A stretch of DNA of 64,000 nucleotides from SZAS-103 sp038226665 (GTDB lineage Bacteria > Pseudomonadota > Gammaproteobacteria > Xanthomonadales > Xanthomonadaceae). The notes under the pieces were generated by a model. It searched no databases, was not told the origin of the DNA, and saw only the letters and a list, made by a program, of their open reading frames with translations. Of this stretch, positions 1-8,302 are shown piece by piece (the stretch's first letter is position 1; every line of letters starts with the position of its first letter). The position numbers and the translations under genes are program-made. The stretch spans positions 62,001-126,000 of the forward strand of contig JBBRQI010000001.1 in NCBI GenBank assembly GCA_038226665.1, written 5' to 3'.

Positions 1-278
1 AAATTTTCTGGGGTCTGTGGCTGTTCCCGCTGGCGATCCTCGTGTATCGCTCCGGCTTCCTTCCCCGCCTGCTGGCAATCTGGCTGGCCATCAACGGCAT
101 CGCGTATCTGGCAGATAGTTTTGTCGGACTGTTGTTACCGCAGTACGCGGATACGGTCTCAAGCATCGCCTTCCCGTGCCAACTCGGAGAGGTCGCATTC
201 ATGTTGTGGCTGGTGATCATGGGTGCAACGGCGAGACCCAACGCGTGGCAGAAAAAACCATCGCTGACTTCCGCATAA
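1..278 (+). CDS. DUF4386-type membrane protein, C-terminal part (5' end outside window)
   Basis: The reading frame is open from the left edge (codons in frame from base 3) and ends at a TAA at 276-278, so only about 91 C-terminal residues are present. The residues begin IFWGLWLFPLAILVYRSG and contain further hydrophobic stretches around ADSFVGLLL and VAFMLWLVIMGA. This looks like the last transmembrane helices of DUF4386 proteins, a family of small integral membrane proteins of unknown function. The next gene starts 10 bases downstream, which suggests co-transcription. No function can be given beyond membrane location. Confidence 0.7.
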   Translation, partial: IFWGLWLFPLAILVYRSGFLPRLLAIWLAINGIAYLADSFVGLLLPQYADTVSSIAFPCQLGEVAFMLWLVIMGATARPNAWQKKPSLTSA

Positions 279-288
279 GGAAATTGCA

Positions 289-816
289 ATGAAGATGATC
301 CCTACATTCGCCATCGCGCTCCCGCTCGTCACGTCGTTTTCCGGATGCATCATCCAGTCCGACGACAGCTCGGTGTTCAATCACATCAGCATCCACGACG
401 GCAGCGTCGCGGTGCATGCGCGAAGCGCGCCGGATGCGGAGGTGACGACCGCCGGCGATCTGAGTATCGATGGGAAAGTCGTGGCGGTGACGAACGACCA
501 GCGCGATCTGCTCAAACAGTACTACGCGCAGGTGATAGCGATCCGCAACGACGGCATCGCGACCGGGAAAGCGGGTGCGGCGATGGCCGGTCACGCGATC
601 GGCAGCGTCGCATCGGGTCTGGCGCACGGCAATCCCGACAGCATCGGTCCGGCGATCGAATCGCGCGCCAAGGGCATCGAAGCCAAGGCAATGGCCGTCT
701 GCAACGACGTGGAGACGCTGCGTGCAAAGCAAACCGCCATCGCGAGCGCCGTGCCCGCGTTCAAGCCCTACGCGCTGATCGACGCGAACGAGGTGAAAGA
801 TTGCCGTTCGCAATGA
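289..816 (+). CDS. putative DUF2884/YggN-like lipoprotein
   Basis: A 175-residue exported protein. The N-terminus is a signal sequence ending in a lipobox-like SFSGC (Cys20), so it is probably a lipoprotein, although Phe at -3 is not ideal. The central part (about residues 35-75), with a 'SIDGKVVAVTNDQRDLLKQYY' type stretch, resembles DUF2884/YggN periplasmic proteins, in which a polar strand region is followed by a helix containing a LLKQY motif. The rest is an Ala-rich helical region with two Cys (CNDVE near 145, and CRSQ at the C-terminus) that could form a disulphide. It lies 10 bases after the DUF4386 gene. Function is unknown and the family call is by resemblance only. Confidence 0.6.
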   Translation: MKMIPTFAIALPLVTSFSGCIIQSDDSSVFNHISIHDGSVAVHARSAPDAEVTTAGDLSIDGKVVAVTNDQRDLLKQYYAQVIAIRNDGIATGKAGAAMAGHAIGSVASGLAHGNPDSIGPAIESRAKGIEAKAMAVCNDVETLRAKQTAIASAVPAFKPYALIDANEVKDCRSQ

Positions 817-900
817 CGAGGATGCTGTCACTGCAACCGCCGCCCCACTTTCTGCATCCATCCTGTTAGCTGAAACCACTCCGTCCAGAGGATCGCGATC

Positions 901-1671
901 ATGTGGAAACTTCTTGCCTGCGCATTGTTGTTCACCCCGGCACTCGCGCACGCCGATCAATGCCGATTCGAATCGCCGCGCAATGCCACGCTCGACCTGA
1001 CTGGCGTGCGCACGGTAGTGATCGACCTGCACCAGCACAACCTGCATTTGAACGGAACGCCCGCAGCCACGGGGCAACTACGCGGCCGCGCCTGCGCGAG
1101 TTCGCAGGATCGACTCGACGACCTGCGCGTGACCCAGCACCGCGAAGGCGACCGCTTGATTCTCAGCGCGGACAGCACATCGTCCAGCTGGAACATCGGT
1201 CTGTTCGGCGTATCGCATTACGCCTACCTGGACTTGCAGGTGGACATTCCCGCGACGCTCGCAGTGGAACTCGAGATCGGTTCCGGCGATGCGCACGTGG
1301 CGAACCTTGCCCAGCTCGAAGCGCGCGTCGGTTCCGGCGACCTGCAAGTCAACGGCGTTCGCGGACGCTTCGATGCACATGTCGGATCGGGCGACATCAA
1401 GGCCGACGATGTCGGTGAGACCCATGTCGCCGCGATCGGCTCGGGCGACTTCACCATCAATCGCGTGCGCGGCAACCTGTCGATCGGCAGCATCGGTTCG
1501 GGCGATGCCAACCTGCGCGCGATCGGCGGCAGCGTCGATGTCCAATCGATCGGCTCCGGCGACCTGCACGTGGACGGCGTCGCGCACGACCTGCATGTCG
1601 CGCGCGTCGGCAGCGGCGATGTCGACCACAAGAGCGTTGCCGGACGCGTGGATGTGCCGAAACAAGATTGA
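901..1671 (+). CDS. exported GSGD-repeat beta-helix protein (DUF4097/DUF2807-like)
   Basis: A 256-residue protein with an N-terminal signal peptide (cleavage after ALAHA, about residue 18). From about residue 120 the chain carries seven GSGD motifs spaced 17-19 residues apart, alternating with short hydrophobic strands such as LQVNGV and LHVDGV. This periodicity is typical of the right-handed beta-helix in DUF4097/DUF2807 putative adhesin-head proteins, where each rung contributes one Gly-Ser-Gly-Asp turn. It is likely secreted or periplasmic and its ligand is unknown. The start is the ATG after the GAGGATCGCGATC stretch. A strong terminator follows 28 bases after the stop, so it ends its transcription unit. 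Confidence 0.8.
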   Translation: MWKLLACALLFTPALAHADQCRFESPRNATLDLTGVRTVVIDLHQHNLHLNGTPAATGQLRGRACASSQDRLDDLRVTQHREGDRLILSADSTSSSWNIGLFGVSHYAYLDLQVDIPATLAVELEIGSGDAHVANLAQLEARVGSGDLQVNGVRGRFDAHVGSGDIKADDVGETHVAAIGSGDFTINRVRGNLSIGSIGSGDANLRAIGGSVDVQSIGSGDLHVDGVAHDLHVARVGSGDVDHKSVAGRVDVPKQD

Positions 1672-1699
1672 CTCGTCATGTCCAGATAAGCGTGGAAAG

Positions 1700-1727
1700 A
1701 GCGCCCCGAATTCCGGGCGCTTTTTAT
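1700..1727 (+). terminator. Rho-independent terminator after the GSGD-repeat gene
   Basis: An AGCGCCC / GGGCGCT stem with a short loop is followed at once by TTTTTATTT. It sits just downstream of the stop codon at 1671. Confidence 0.85.
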
Positions 1728-2093
1728 TTCTCTCTCCTCGCGGTGCCATCCGGTCTGGATTCTTGTCTGGCTTCATCATCCCTGCGGCCACACTTGCTGT
1801 GGTGCCATACGCTTCGGTCGCTGGCATGCCATTGATTCTCGGCGTCGATCGCTTCATGAGCGCGTGCCGCTCGCTGACCAACTTCATCGGCAACGGCGTG
1901 GCGACGGTCGGGTGGCGAAGTGGGAGCACGAGCAGGACGGCGAGACGTTGGGCGGGAATTGGCCGGTTCGGGCGTGACGAATCCGGAAGGAATTGCTTAG
2001 CAACCGCGCCGATGGCCAGGACATCGCCAGAATTGCATTGCGCATTGCAGTTTTCCTTGGTCCGGCTTGATGCCACTGACGTCGCGTAAACCC
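1728..2093. other. non-coding spacer between convergent genes
   Basis: About 365 bases between the + strand GSGD gene and the end of the - strand cassette. Translations through it have no recognisable domain and no credible start with a ribosome binding site. I see no further hairpin, repeat or RNA gene. Confidence 0.4.
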
Positions 2094-3047
2094 TCAGGTT
2101 CCGCGTGGCGGTGCCGCCCCGGGACGTGTCCATTCGAGGTAGCCGATCGCCTCGTACGCATTGACGACATCGAACACTTCGGCGAGATCGGCACCGCTGG
2201 CGCGGGCGATGGCGTCTAGCCTGCGTGGATTGGTCATCTGGGCGCTGATGCGCAGCGCGCGCGGATAATCGTTCGAGAGATCGAGCCTCTTCGAGAGACG
2301 ATAGGTGCCCTCGGGATCGAAACGCCGCGAAAGCGATCCGTTGGAGTGGATGTAGCTGTCCATCCAGATCAGTTGCGCATACGGCCTTGCGACCGAACCC
2401 GTGCGCACTTCCTCCAGTTCGTCGCTGCTCAGGCGTAGCCAATCACCGAAACGCAGGGCCTCGCGGGAATAAGGCTCGAGCGCGGGCAGCGACCCTTGCG
2501 CCCAGAACATCCGCTCATCCGGGTCGATCACCAAGGGCGGCGCGTCGGGCAAAGCGATCCGGGCAGGCCCGCCCAGCACTCTCTTCGGCAGGAAGTGAAG
2601 CAGCCAACGCATGGCGTTTTCGTCGACGGTCGGCTCGGCGACCTTGCCAGCTTGTGCGAGACCGGGTGCGACGGCCTGGTTCGCGTGTTCGGCGTGATCG
2701 CTCGCGGCCATTCCGGCGACCGGCCCTGCCATATTGCCGCGCGCGACTTCGTTCAGCAGCGCGGCAAAAGCATCACGATGGAACGGCTTGCGCAAGAACA
2801 GGCCATTGGGCGCCGGTTCGTCCGCATCGATGAGTTGCGCCCTGGAGACTCCGCGATGGGAGACACGTTGGATCGCCAGGTCGCTGATCGGGCTCTGCGT
2901 GTCCATCATCAGCAGATCCGCTTCGGACTCGGGGCCCCAGACCCAGTCGCCGCTCATCTGCTTGCGCGCCGAACGCAGCAGCAGGCGCAGGTGGGCCTGG
3001 TCCTCCTCGCTGGTTCCAACGCACTGAATGATCCACTGGCTCTTCAT
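2094..3047 (-). CDS. receiver-like/winged-helix partner protein, copy B
   Basis: A 317-residue protein, clearly paralogous to the one at 5187-6323 although divergent. Residues 1-100 read like a pseudo-receiver: a hydrophobic first strand (WIIQCVG), an ADLLMMD strand where the phospho-Asp strand would be, and a late LRKPF element resembling the Lys-Pro loop of CheY-like domains. A variable linker follows (about 105-150), then a conserved C-terminal half with VIDPDERMFWAQGSL, PYAQLIWMDSYIHS and a helical end (VFDVVNAYEAIGYLE) that looks like a winged-helix, as at the end of PATAN/DUF4388 regulators. The start is the internal ATG, matching the paralog. It lies 89 bases after the response regulator at 3137-4303, probably in one operon. 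The biochemical role is unknown. Confidence 0.75.
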   Translation of the reverse strand: MKSQWIIQCVGTSEEDQAHLRLLLRSARKQMSGDWVWGPESEADLLMMDTQSPISDLAIQRVSHRGVSRAQLIDADEPAPNGLFLRKPFHRDAFAALLNEVARGNMAGPVAGMAASDHAEHANQAVAPGLAQAGKVAEPTVDENAMRWLLHFLPKRVLGGPARIALPDAPPLVIDPDERMFWAQGSLPALEPYSREALRFGDWLRLSSDELEEVRTGSVARPYAQLIWMDSYIHSNGSLSRRFDPEGTYRLSKRLDLSNDYPRALRISAQMTNPRRLDAIARASGADLAEVFDVVNAYEAIGYLEWTRPGAAPPRGT

Positions 3048-3136
3048 GAGCGCCTGGCCGTGCAATTCTGGAGTGAGATCATCCTGCTACACCTCCATTT
3101 CACCCGGGTGGACGCGATGGCCGTGAAGAGCAACAG

Positions 3137-4303
3137 TCATTTGTCCACCAATTTCTTGAGGAAACGGACCAGCCGTGCACTCTGCCTTGCGCCAAACACC
3201 CACAGGGACGACAGCAGGCGTTGCACCACGTTCGATGTTTTCCTTAGAACCTCCTGGGTTGGTCGCTGCCTCGGCTGGTTGCGAACCGGAGCGGGCGGCG
3301 ACGCGTCGCGCATTGGCGGCTGCGCCATTGCGGGTTCAGGAACCCTGGTCGCAGCGAACGCTGGTGCCGGTTGCGGTGGTTCGACCGTTTTAGGCACGAC
3401 CGGCACCGGGCCCGGTTGACGCGGGCGATCGAGTACTGCCTGGCTGCGAGCCAGCGCTTCGGCCGCACTGGTCCAGACTTCCAGCTCGGCGCTGATGACG
3501 GCCGTACGCAGGGTGATGGGAAACCGCTGCCCATCGATCTCCAGCACATTGAACGCCGCCTGGGAATGCAGGTTGGCTGCCATGGCCTCGATTCCATCCT
3601 CGTGGCCACCGGGGAGCGAGACGGCGAAACTGCCCAGGCCGAGGCGCGCCGCCGTGTCTTCATCACGAATGCGCTTGCGAACCAGCTGCGACACATGCAA
3701 CACGATCTGCTCGACCACCGCGTTGCCGCGATCCTGTAGCAACGTAGCCAAGCCGTCGATCTGCACGCGCAACAGGGCCAATCCCTGCCCATGCCTGCGA
3801 GCGTAGGCGATGTCCTGCTCCAGCCGGTGGATGAAGCCGTGTTCGTTGTCGAGCCCGGTCAGCAGATCCAGAGTGGACTGCGCCTGCAACTGCATGGTGA
3901 TGCGCTGATGCTTGGCATGCGCGCGCGCGCGCGGAAGCAGCTCTGTGCTGAGGAACCGCTTGCTGAGGAAATCCGTGGCGCCCCGATCCAGCGCCCGCTG
4001 GCGCGCCGCCGATTCATCCTCATCGGCGCCGGTGACAAGGATCACTGGCAAGTCGTGCAGGCCCAGTCCGTTGGCCGAGCGGACTTTCTTCAACAATTCA
4101 TAGCCGTCGCAGCGGGGCATGTTGATGTCGGTGAACAGCACCTGGACATCAGGATCCCGTTCGAGTTTCTCCCAGGCATCGACACCATCGACAGCGGTGA
4201 TCACATCGAACTCGGCGCCCAGGATCTTGGCCGCCGTCTTGAGCATCACCTTGGAGTCGTCGACGAAGAGTATTCGGGTCAAGGACCTGGCTTCACCGTT
4301 CAT
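3137..4303 (-). CDS. response regulator with receiver and degenerate GGDEF domain, copy B
   Basis: 388 residues. The receiver domain (1-125) has the full acidic set: Asp15/Asp16, phospho-acceptor Asp59 in FTDINMP, Thr91 and Lys115. A GGDEF-fold domain follows (about 145-285, from LDLLTGLDNEHGF), but the active-site motif reads GLGSF (222-226), so cyclase activity should be absent. The inhibitory-site pattern RxxD (Arg213-Asp216), exactly five residues upstream, is kept, which suggests c-di-GMP binding. A Pro-rich linker (about 293-350) leads to a basic C-terminal tail. The start ATG is preceded by GGGGGA. It forms a cassette with the winged-helix partner at 2094-3047 and parallels 6518-7450. 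Confidence 0.85.
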   Translation of the reverse strand: MNGEARSLTRILFVDDSKVMLKTAAKILGAEFDVITAVDGVDAWEKLERDPDVQVLFTDINMPRCDGYELLKKVRSANGLGLHDLPVILVTGADEDESAARQRALDRGATDFLSKRFLSTELLPRARAHAKHQRITMQLQAQSTLDLLTGLDNEHGFIHRLEQDIAYARRHGQGLALLRVQIDGLATLLQDRGNAVVEQIVLHVSQLVRKRIRDEDTAARLGLGSFAVSLPGGHEDGIEAMAANLHSQAAFNVLEIDGQRFPITLRTAVISAELEVWTSAAEALARSQAVLDRPRQPGPVPVVPKTVEPPQPAPAFAATRVPEPAMAQPPMRDASPPAPVRNQPRQRPTQEVLRKTSNVVQRLLSSLWVFGARQSARLVRFLKKLVDK

Positions 4304-4695
4304 GCATCCCCCGTTCTGTGCCGATCCCGCGACACGATGGCAACGCTTTCATCCGCACCCGAACCCTGACCGGACTCCGGGCGCGCCCACAAGGACGTGG
4401 TACGTCGATCCATTCGGCAGGCGCAAACAGCGGCTGATCGCGCTCGTGTCGGGAAGTCGAACGGCCTGATCGACAGTGGTTCGCGCGATCGCCCTTGTTG
4501 GATGGATTTATCGCAGCCCCTGCTTCAGTCCTGGCCTTGATCATCTGCCGTTGCGGTATCCGAGCGCAAGCAGGCGGTCGCGCGCGCTCGGGTTGCGGCC
4601 AGCTTGCCGGGGGGTCATCGGCACGGATCACCGGTTTGCTCGCCGAAACCATGGCCTGTCTCAGGCGATTCGACCTCCAGGCAATCAGCCTCGCA
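4304..4695. other. spacer upstream of the copy B response regulator
   Basis: About 390 bases on the upstream side of the - strand regulator and downstream of the DUF1428 gene. I see no convincing coding frame, terminator or promoter consensus. It presumably holds the regulator's promoter, but I cannot point to it. Confidence 0.35.
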
Positions 4696-5055
4696 TCATG
4701 CGTCGATCATCATCTTGAATCCGCCCATGAACATGCGCTTGCCGTCGAACGGCATGGCCTTCGGATCCATCAATGCTGCCAGGCGCGGATCCTTCATGCC
4801 GGTCGCGTTGATCCGGTTGCGGTCGGCGCGCGATTTGTAGACGATCCACGAGAACACGACGACTTCGCCCTCCTTGAGCTTGACCGCCTGCGGGAACGAC
4901 GTGCGCTTCCCGATCTTGACGTCATCAGCAACGCACTCGCGAAATTCCAGCGCGCCCATCTCGCGCCACACCTTGGCCATCTTGCGCGACATGCGCTTGT
5001 AGGTCGCGAGGTTCTCCTTCGGTACGGGCACGACGAATCCATCGACATAGTTCAT
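4696..5055 (-). CDS. DUF1428 family protein (YbaA-like)
   Basis: A 119-residue protein starting MNYVDGFVVPVPKENL. The pattern of MNYVDGF near the start, an ALEFRECVADDV stretch, a central EVVVFSWIVYKSRADR and a C-terminal MPFDGKRMFMGGF is typical of DUF1428, small ferredoxin-like-fold (dimeric alpha-beta barrel) proteins of unknown function such as E. coli YbaA. GGGAG lies six bases before the ATG. It sits between the two copies of the signalling cassette on the same strand, so it may simply be a gene inserted between them. The family call is firm; the function is unknown. Confidence 0.9.
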   Translation of the reverse strand: MNYVDGFVVPVPKENLATYKRMSRKMAKVWREMGALEFRECVADDVKIGKRTSFPQAVKLKEGEVVVFSWIVYKSRADRNRINATGMKDPRLAALMDPKAMPFDGKRMFMGGFKMMIDA

Positions 5056-5186
5056 TGCGTTCTCCCAGGACGTGCGGGCGCAGTAGGCGGAATGCCCGCA
5101 GGCGGTCCTCGGAGGATAACGCCATCGGCGCTGCGCGCGCATCCGTCGTGATGCGCATGACCGCAGGCGCGACGGCACAATCCAGG

Positions 5187-6323
5187 CTATTTGCGCAGAG
5201 TCCCTTCGACGTAACCGACCGCGTCGTACGCGTTGATGACGTCGTACACCAGGTCGATGTCCACCCGGCTCAGCCGCGCGACTTCGTGGAGTTTGCGTGG
5301 CGCGACCAACTGCGAACCGACGCGATGCACGAGCGGGTACTTCACCACCACGTTGAAGCGGTTGAGCAGGCGGAATTCACCGGCGAGGTTGAACTTCTTC
5401 GACAGCATTCCCTTCGAATGGATGAAGTGGTACATCCATACCAGGGCGACCCAAGGTTTGGTAAACGACGAACGCTCCAGCCCCCCTGCTTCGGAAACAC
5501 TTAGCGGCTCCCAGTCCGCATGCTGCCAGCTGCGGCGCGCGTAAGGCTCCATCGCCGACAGCGATCCCTGCGTCAGGAATACGCGCCTCAGCGGATCGAC
5601 AGCCAACGTGGGCGTACCGGGAAGCGTCACCCGCGACGGCACCCGGAGCAGCCGGCGTTCGAGAAAGTCCAGCAACGTGTACGACGCTTTCGGATCGATC
5701 GGTTCAAAGTCTTCATCGGGGTTCGCCGTCAGCGCCGCTACCGCGCCGTTCGTGGGGGCCCCGGCGATGCCGACCACTGCTTCGGGGCCGTCGTCGGACA
5801 GCTGCAACGAGGGCATCCGCGACAGGTCGATCGCAAGCTCCACAGCAGTCATCTTCGCCGCCGCCGCGACCTGATCCGGGTCGATGCGATGCGCTCTCGC
5901 GTCGTGCTGGCCCGGATGGCGCGCTTCGAGCGCCGACAGGTCGATCGTGCCGATGTCGAAGTCGAATTCGTCGTCCCCCCAGGCAGTGACAGGCCCGACC
6001 GTGGTCACGTTGCCCACGCTGACGCCATTCAACAGCGTCACGAGCGCCTCGCGCTTCAACGGGCGACGCAGGAACATCCCCGTCGGTACCGCGTCGCGTG
6101 GATCGATCACCTGCGCGCAGGGCACGTCGCGCTGCTGCGCCCGGCGTCTCGCGGATTCTCCGAGCAGCCTGCGCGCGTCGACGATGACCACATCCGCCTT
6201 CCCTTCAGCACCCCACGACCATCCATCCTGCAACTGCGTCCTGGCGGCGCGCAGCAGCAGGCGCAGGTGAGCGCTGTCCTCATCGGTGAGTCCCACGCAG
6301 TGGAAGAGTCGTTCGACGGCCAT
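5187..6323 (-). CDS. receiver-like/winged-helix partner protein, copy A
   Basis: A 378-residue paralog of 2094-3047. The N-terminal 105 residues follow the same pattern (LFHCVGLTDEDSAHLRLLLR, ADVVIVDARRLL, FLRRPLKREAL), a receiver-like fold without a convincing phosphorylation pocket. The linker (about 110-220) is longer than in copy B and has no recognisable domain. The C-terminal half matches copy B motif for motif: AVDPLRRVFLTQGSL, PWVALVWMYHFIHSKGMLS and a final VYDVINAYDAVGYVE winged-helix-like segment. The internal ATG is preferred because it aligns with copy B. It lies 194 bases downstream of the regulator at 6518-7450. No known family name can be given. Confidence 0.75.
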   Translation of the reverse strand: MAVERLFHCVGLTDEDSAHLRLLLRAARTQLQDGWSWGAEGKADVVIVDARRLLGESARRRAQQRDVPCAQVIDPRDAVPTGMFLRRPLKREALVTLLNGVSVGNVTTVGPVTAWGDDEFDFDIGTIDLSALEARHPGQHDARAHRIDPDQVAAAAKMTAVELAIDLSRMPSLQLSDDGPEAVVGIAGAPTNGAVAALTANPDEDFEPIDPKASYTLLDFLERRLLRVPSRVTLPGTPTLAVDPLRRVFLTQGSLSAMEPYARRSWQHADWEPLSVSEAGGLERSSFTKPWVALVWMYHFIHSKGMLSKKFNLAGEFRLLNRFNVVVKYPLVHRVGSQLVAPRKLHEVARLSRVDIDLVYDVINAYDAVGYVEGTLRK

Positions 6324-6517
6324 GGAGTGATCGTACCGGATCGTGTCGCTGACACCCTTTATCGCGGCCAATTATTCCTGAAACGGATCTCGAGGGTTTG
6401 ATTCCCCAAAAATCTGTGCCCGTCCCGATGACTCCCTCGAAGCGAGCCGAGGCTTTCATGACCGGCCCATCGAAATCACTGTGCTGGCGTTGCCTTCCTG
6501 TATCGCATCCCCAAGGC

Positions 6518-7450
6518 TCAGGAAATGCGCCGCATCATTCGCGGAACGGTAGCCGCGGTCGCGATCCCCTCATGGCCCTGCATGGCATTCTTGAGCGCCT
6601 GTTCCGCTGCGCGCAGCAATGCCTCCGGCGTCTTGCCGTCGTCGGGATAAGTCGCCGTACCGATCCTGGCGTCGAGTTCGATCGCCTCCGCGCCGATGCG
6701 GAAGGGCATCAGTGCGCTGGCACGTACCCGTTTGGCGAACGGGGTGCAGTGCACGCCTTCCATCGCATCCAGCAGGGCCGCGAAGCGGCGTGGGGCGAGC
6801 TGGAAGAACAAGTCCGTGCCGCGCGCGGCCTTGCGCAGGCGCTGCGCGAACTCCGGCGCGATCCCTGGCGACCATCCGGTCGCGATCGCGCGCGGCGACT
6901 TGACCCGTTCGAGTTCGATGAAGAGCAGGCAGAACGGACGCTGCCCTCGTTCGGCGGCTGCGATCGCCCGCGCGAGGTCGCGGATCAGCAGGCTACCGTT
7001 GCCGAGTTGGGTAGACGCATCGACCTGAAGTGTTTCACCTTCACCTTCACCTGCTGCCTGCGCGACCGCGTGATGCAGCCTGGCCTGCTCAAGCGCCATG
7101 GCAACCACTTTGGGCAGCCCGCCGACCATGAAACGAGAACGTGGCAGGCAATCCACCGCACCCTGATTCAGCGCCGTCGCCGTCAGCGTCTCGCTGACCT
7201 GATCGCCGATCACGAACACGGGCGGTTCGCCGAGCGCATGCGTGGTCAGTTCGCCCAGCAGCTTCATGGCCTCGCCCGATCCCGCCAGCAGGATGGTCGC
7301 GAACCGTTCCCCCTTGGCAATTGCGAGCACGTCCGCCGCAGGCCGCATCCACACGACTTCCTCCATCGCGTCGATCCACTCCAGCGCGTGACGAACCGCG
7401 TTGCAGAGGACGTCGTGCTCGTCGATCACCAGGATGCGATTCAAAGTCAT
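6518..7450 (-). CDS. degenerate receiver and degenerate GGDEF protein, copy A
   Basis: A 310-residue protein. The receiver-like domain (1-125) starts LNRILVIDEHD, but the phosphorylatable Asp is replaced (LLAGSGE, about residues 54-60) and the conserved Lys is Arg104, so it should not be phosphorylated. The GGDEF-fold domain (about 140-300) ends with ATYPDDGKTPEALLRAAEQAL, typical of the cyclase fold, but the active-site motif is APRRF (219-223). The I-site pattern RxxD (Arg210-Asp213) is retained five residues upstream. I take it as a possible c-di-GMP-binding effector rather than an enzyme. It is the first gene of cassette A, followed by 5187-6323. Confidence 0.8.
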   Translation of the reverse strand: MTLNRILVIDEHDVLCNAVRHALEWIDAMEEVVWMRPAADVLAIAKGERFATILLAGSGEAMKLLGELTTHALGEPPVFVIGDQVSETLTATALNQGAVDCLPRSRFMVGGLPKVVAMALEQARLHHAVAQAAGEGEGETLQVDASTQLGNGSLLIRDLARAIAAAERGQRPFCLLFIELERVKSPRAIATGWSPGIAPEFAQRLRKAARGTDLFFQLAPRRFAALLDAMEGVHCTPFAKRVRASALMPFRIGAEAIELDARIGTATYPDDGKTPEALLRAAEQALKNAMQGHEGIATAATVPRMMRRIS

Positions 7451-7784
7451 GCTCAATCTGCGCGAGGAGGTTGCATGCAGCGTACCGGAGGACCAGGAAA
7501 GCCGATACCGGCGCGGGCTCCAGCGCAAGGGCATGGTTCATGCTGACGAAGCAGTGCGATGGTGAAGCCGCGGGAACGAACATTGATCCCTTTGCATCCG
7601 TCCCTTCACGCGACGGCCGCGTCGCGGTCGAACGGTTGGCGCAACAACTCAAGCGTCGTAGCACGCCTAGCGCGTTCAGGCGATCGGCCCCGCATCGTCC
7701 GGCCATAGGTTACGAACACATGAGCAAGCCAGTACGGCGCTGATGACAATGGGCGCGCGCGCGGCACTGGCGTGCGCCCTCACG
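7451..7784. other. spacer upstream of cassette A
   Basis: About 330 bases. Frames through it give only low-complexity Arg-rich peptides without a start context. It probably carries the promoter of the - strand cassette; no clear consensus is seen. Confidence 0.35.
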
Positions 7785-8291
7785 CTAGTCCAGAAGGCTG
7801 AATCCCTCAAGCATCTCCCAAGGCGCGCACCCAACCTGTTCGATGAGACACACTGTTGAAAACGTCACCGTGATGACATCAGGCAGTCGTGATGCGTTGC
7901 TCAACGAGTTTCCCTGTGCCTGCGTATTTCTGGGATGCGCCAGGGTGATATGAGGCCGCTGATCCCGGACGTGCCGCGAACCGAGGACATGCTCTCGCAG
8001 CAGCCGGAACGCGTCCTCGCCACCGATGCAGTTCAGCAACAGTCCGTGGCCGCAGAACGCTTCCGGTCGACCAAATTGCAACGTGATCGGCTCGAACGGA
8101 AGATTCGCGAGACGCCCTCGCATGCCGGATTCATCCACCTGCGCAAGCTCATCCTCCCTGCACAATGTGACGTGCACTGGAATCAGGCGGCTTTGAACAG
8201 GATCAAGGATTCGCCTGGCCGCTTCAAGTTTCGTGCTAAAGCCGTCCGGCACGAACAGGCTGAGTTGCCTGCGCGTGCCTTGGGTGTGCAT
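7785..8291 (-). CDS. 2H phosphoesterase superfamily protein (2'-5' RNA ligase-like)
   Basis: A 168-residue protein with both signatures of the two-histidine phosphoesterase superfamily: HVT at 40-42 (IPVHVTLCRE) and HIT at 114-116 (RPHITLAHP), each His-x-Thr lining one side of the active cleft. Such enzymes act on 2',3'-cyclic or 2'-5' phosphodiester bonds in RNA or nucleotides; the substrate here is not predictable. The ATG at 8291 is preferred because GAAGG lies eight bases upstream; a TTG at 8306 would overlap the stop of the preceding gene. It follows the LolA-like gene by 11 bases and is probably co-transcribed. A second 2H enzyme is at 39306-39887. Confidence 0.85.
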   Translation of the reverse strand: MHTQGTRRQLSLFVPDGFSTKLEAARRILDPVQSRLIPVHVTLCREDELAQVDESGMRGRLANLPFEPITLQFGRPEAFCGHGLLLNCIGGEDAFRLLREHVLGSRHVRDQRPHITLAHPRNTQAQGNSLSNASRLPDVITVTFSTVCLIEQVGCAPWEMLEGFSLLD

Positions 8292-8302
8292 CCGCGTCGC
8301 CT

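Noticed and set aside
1078..2442. Long minus-strand open frame opposite the GSGD gene
   Set aside because: It is antisense to a gene with clear repeats and signal peptide, has no domain and is Arg/Ala-rich as expected for a shadow in GC-rich DNA.
3917..3942. Alternating GCGCGC tract
   Set aside because: It lies within the regulator coding sequence, is explained by codon use, and is too short to claim Z-DNA.
6385..6410. T-arm-like sequence GGTTTGATTCC
   Set aside because: No matching acceptor, D-arm or anticodon stem surrounds it, so it is not a tRNA.
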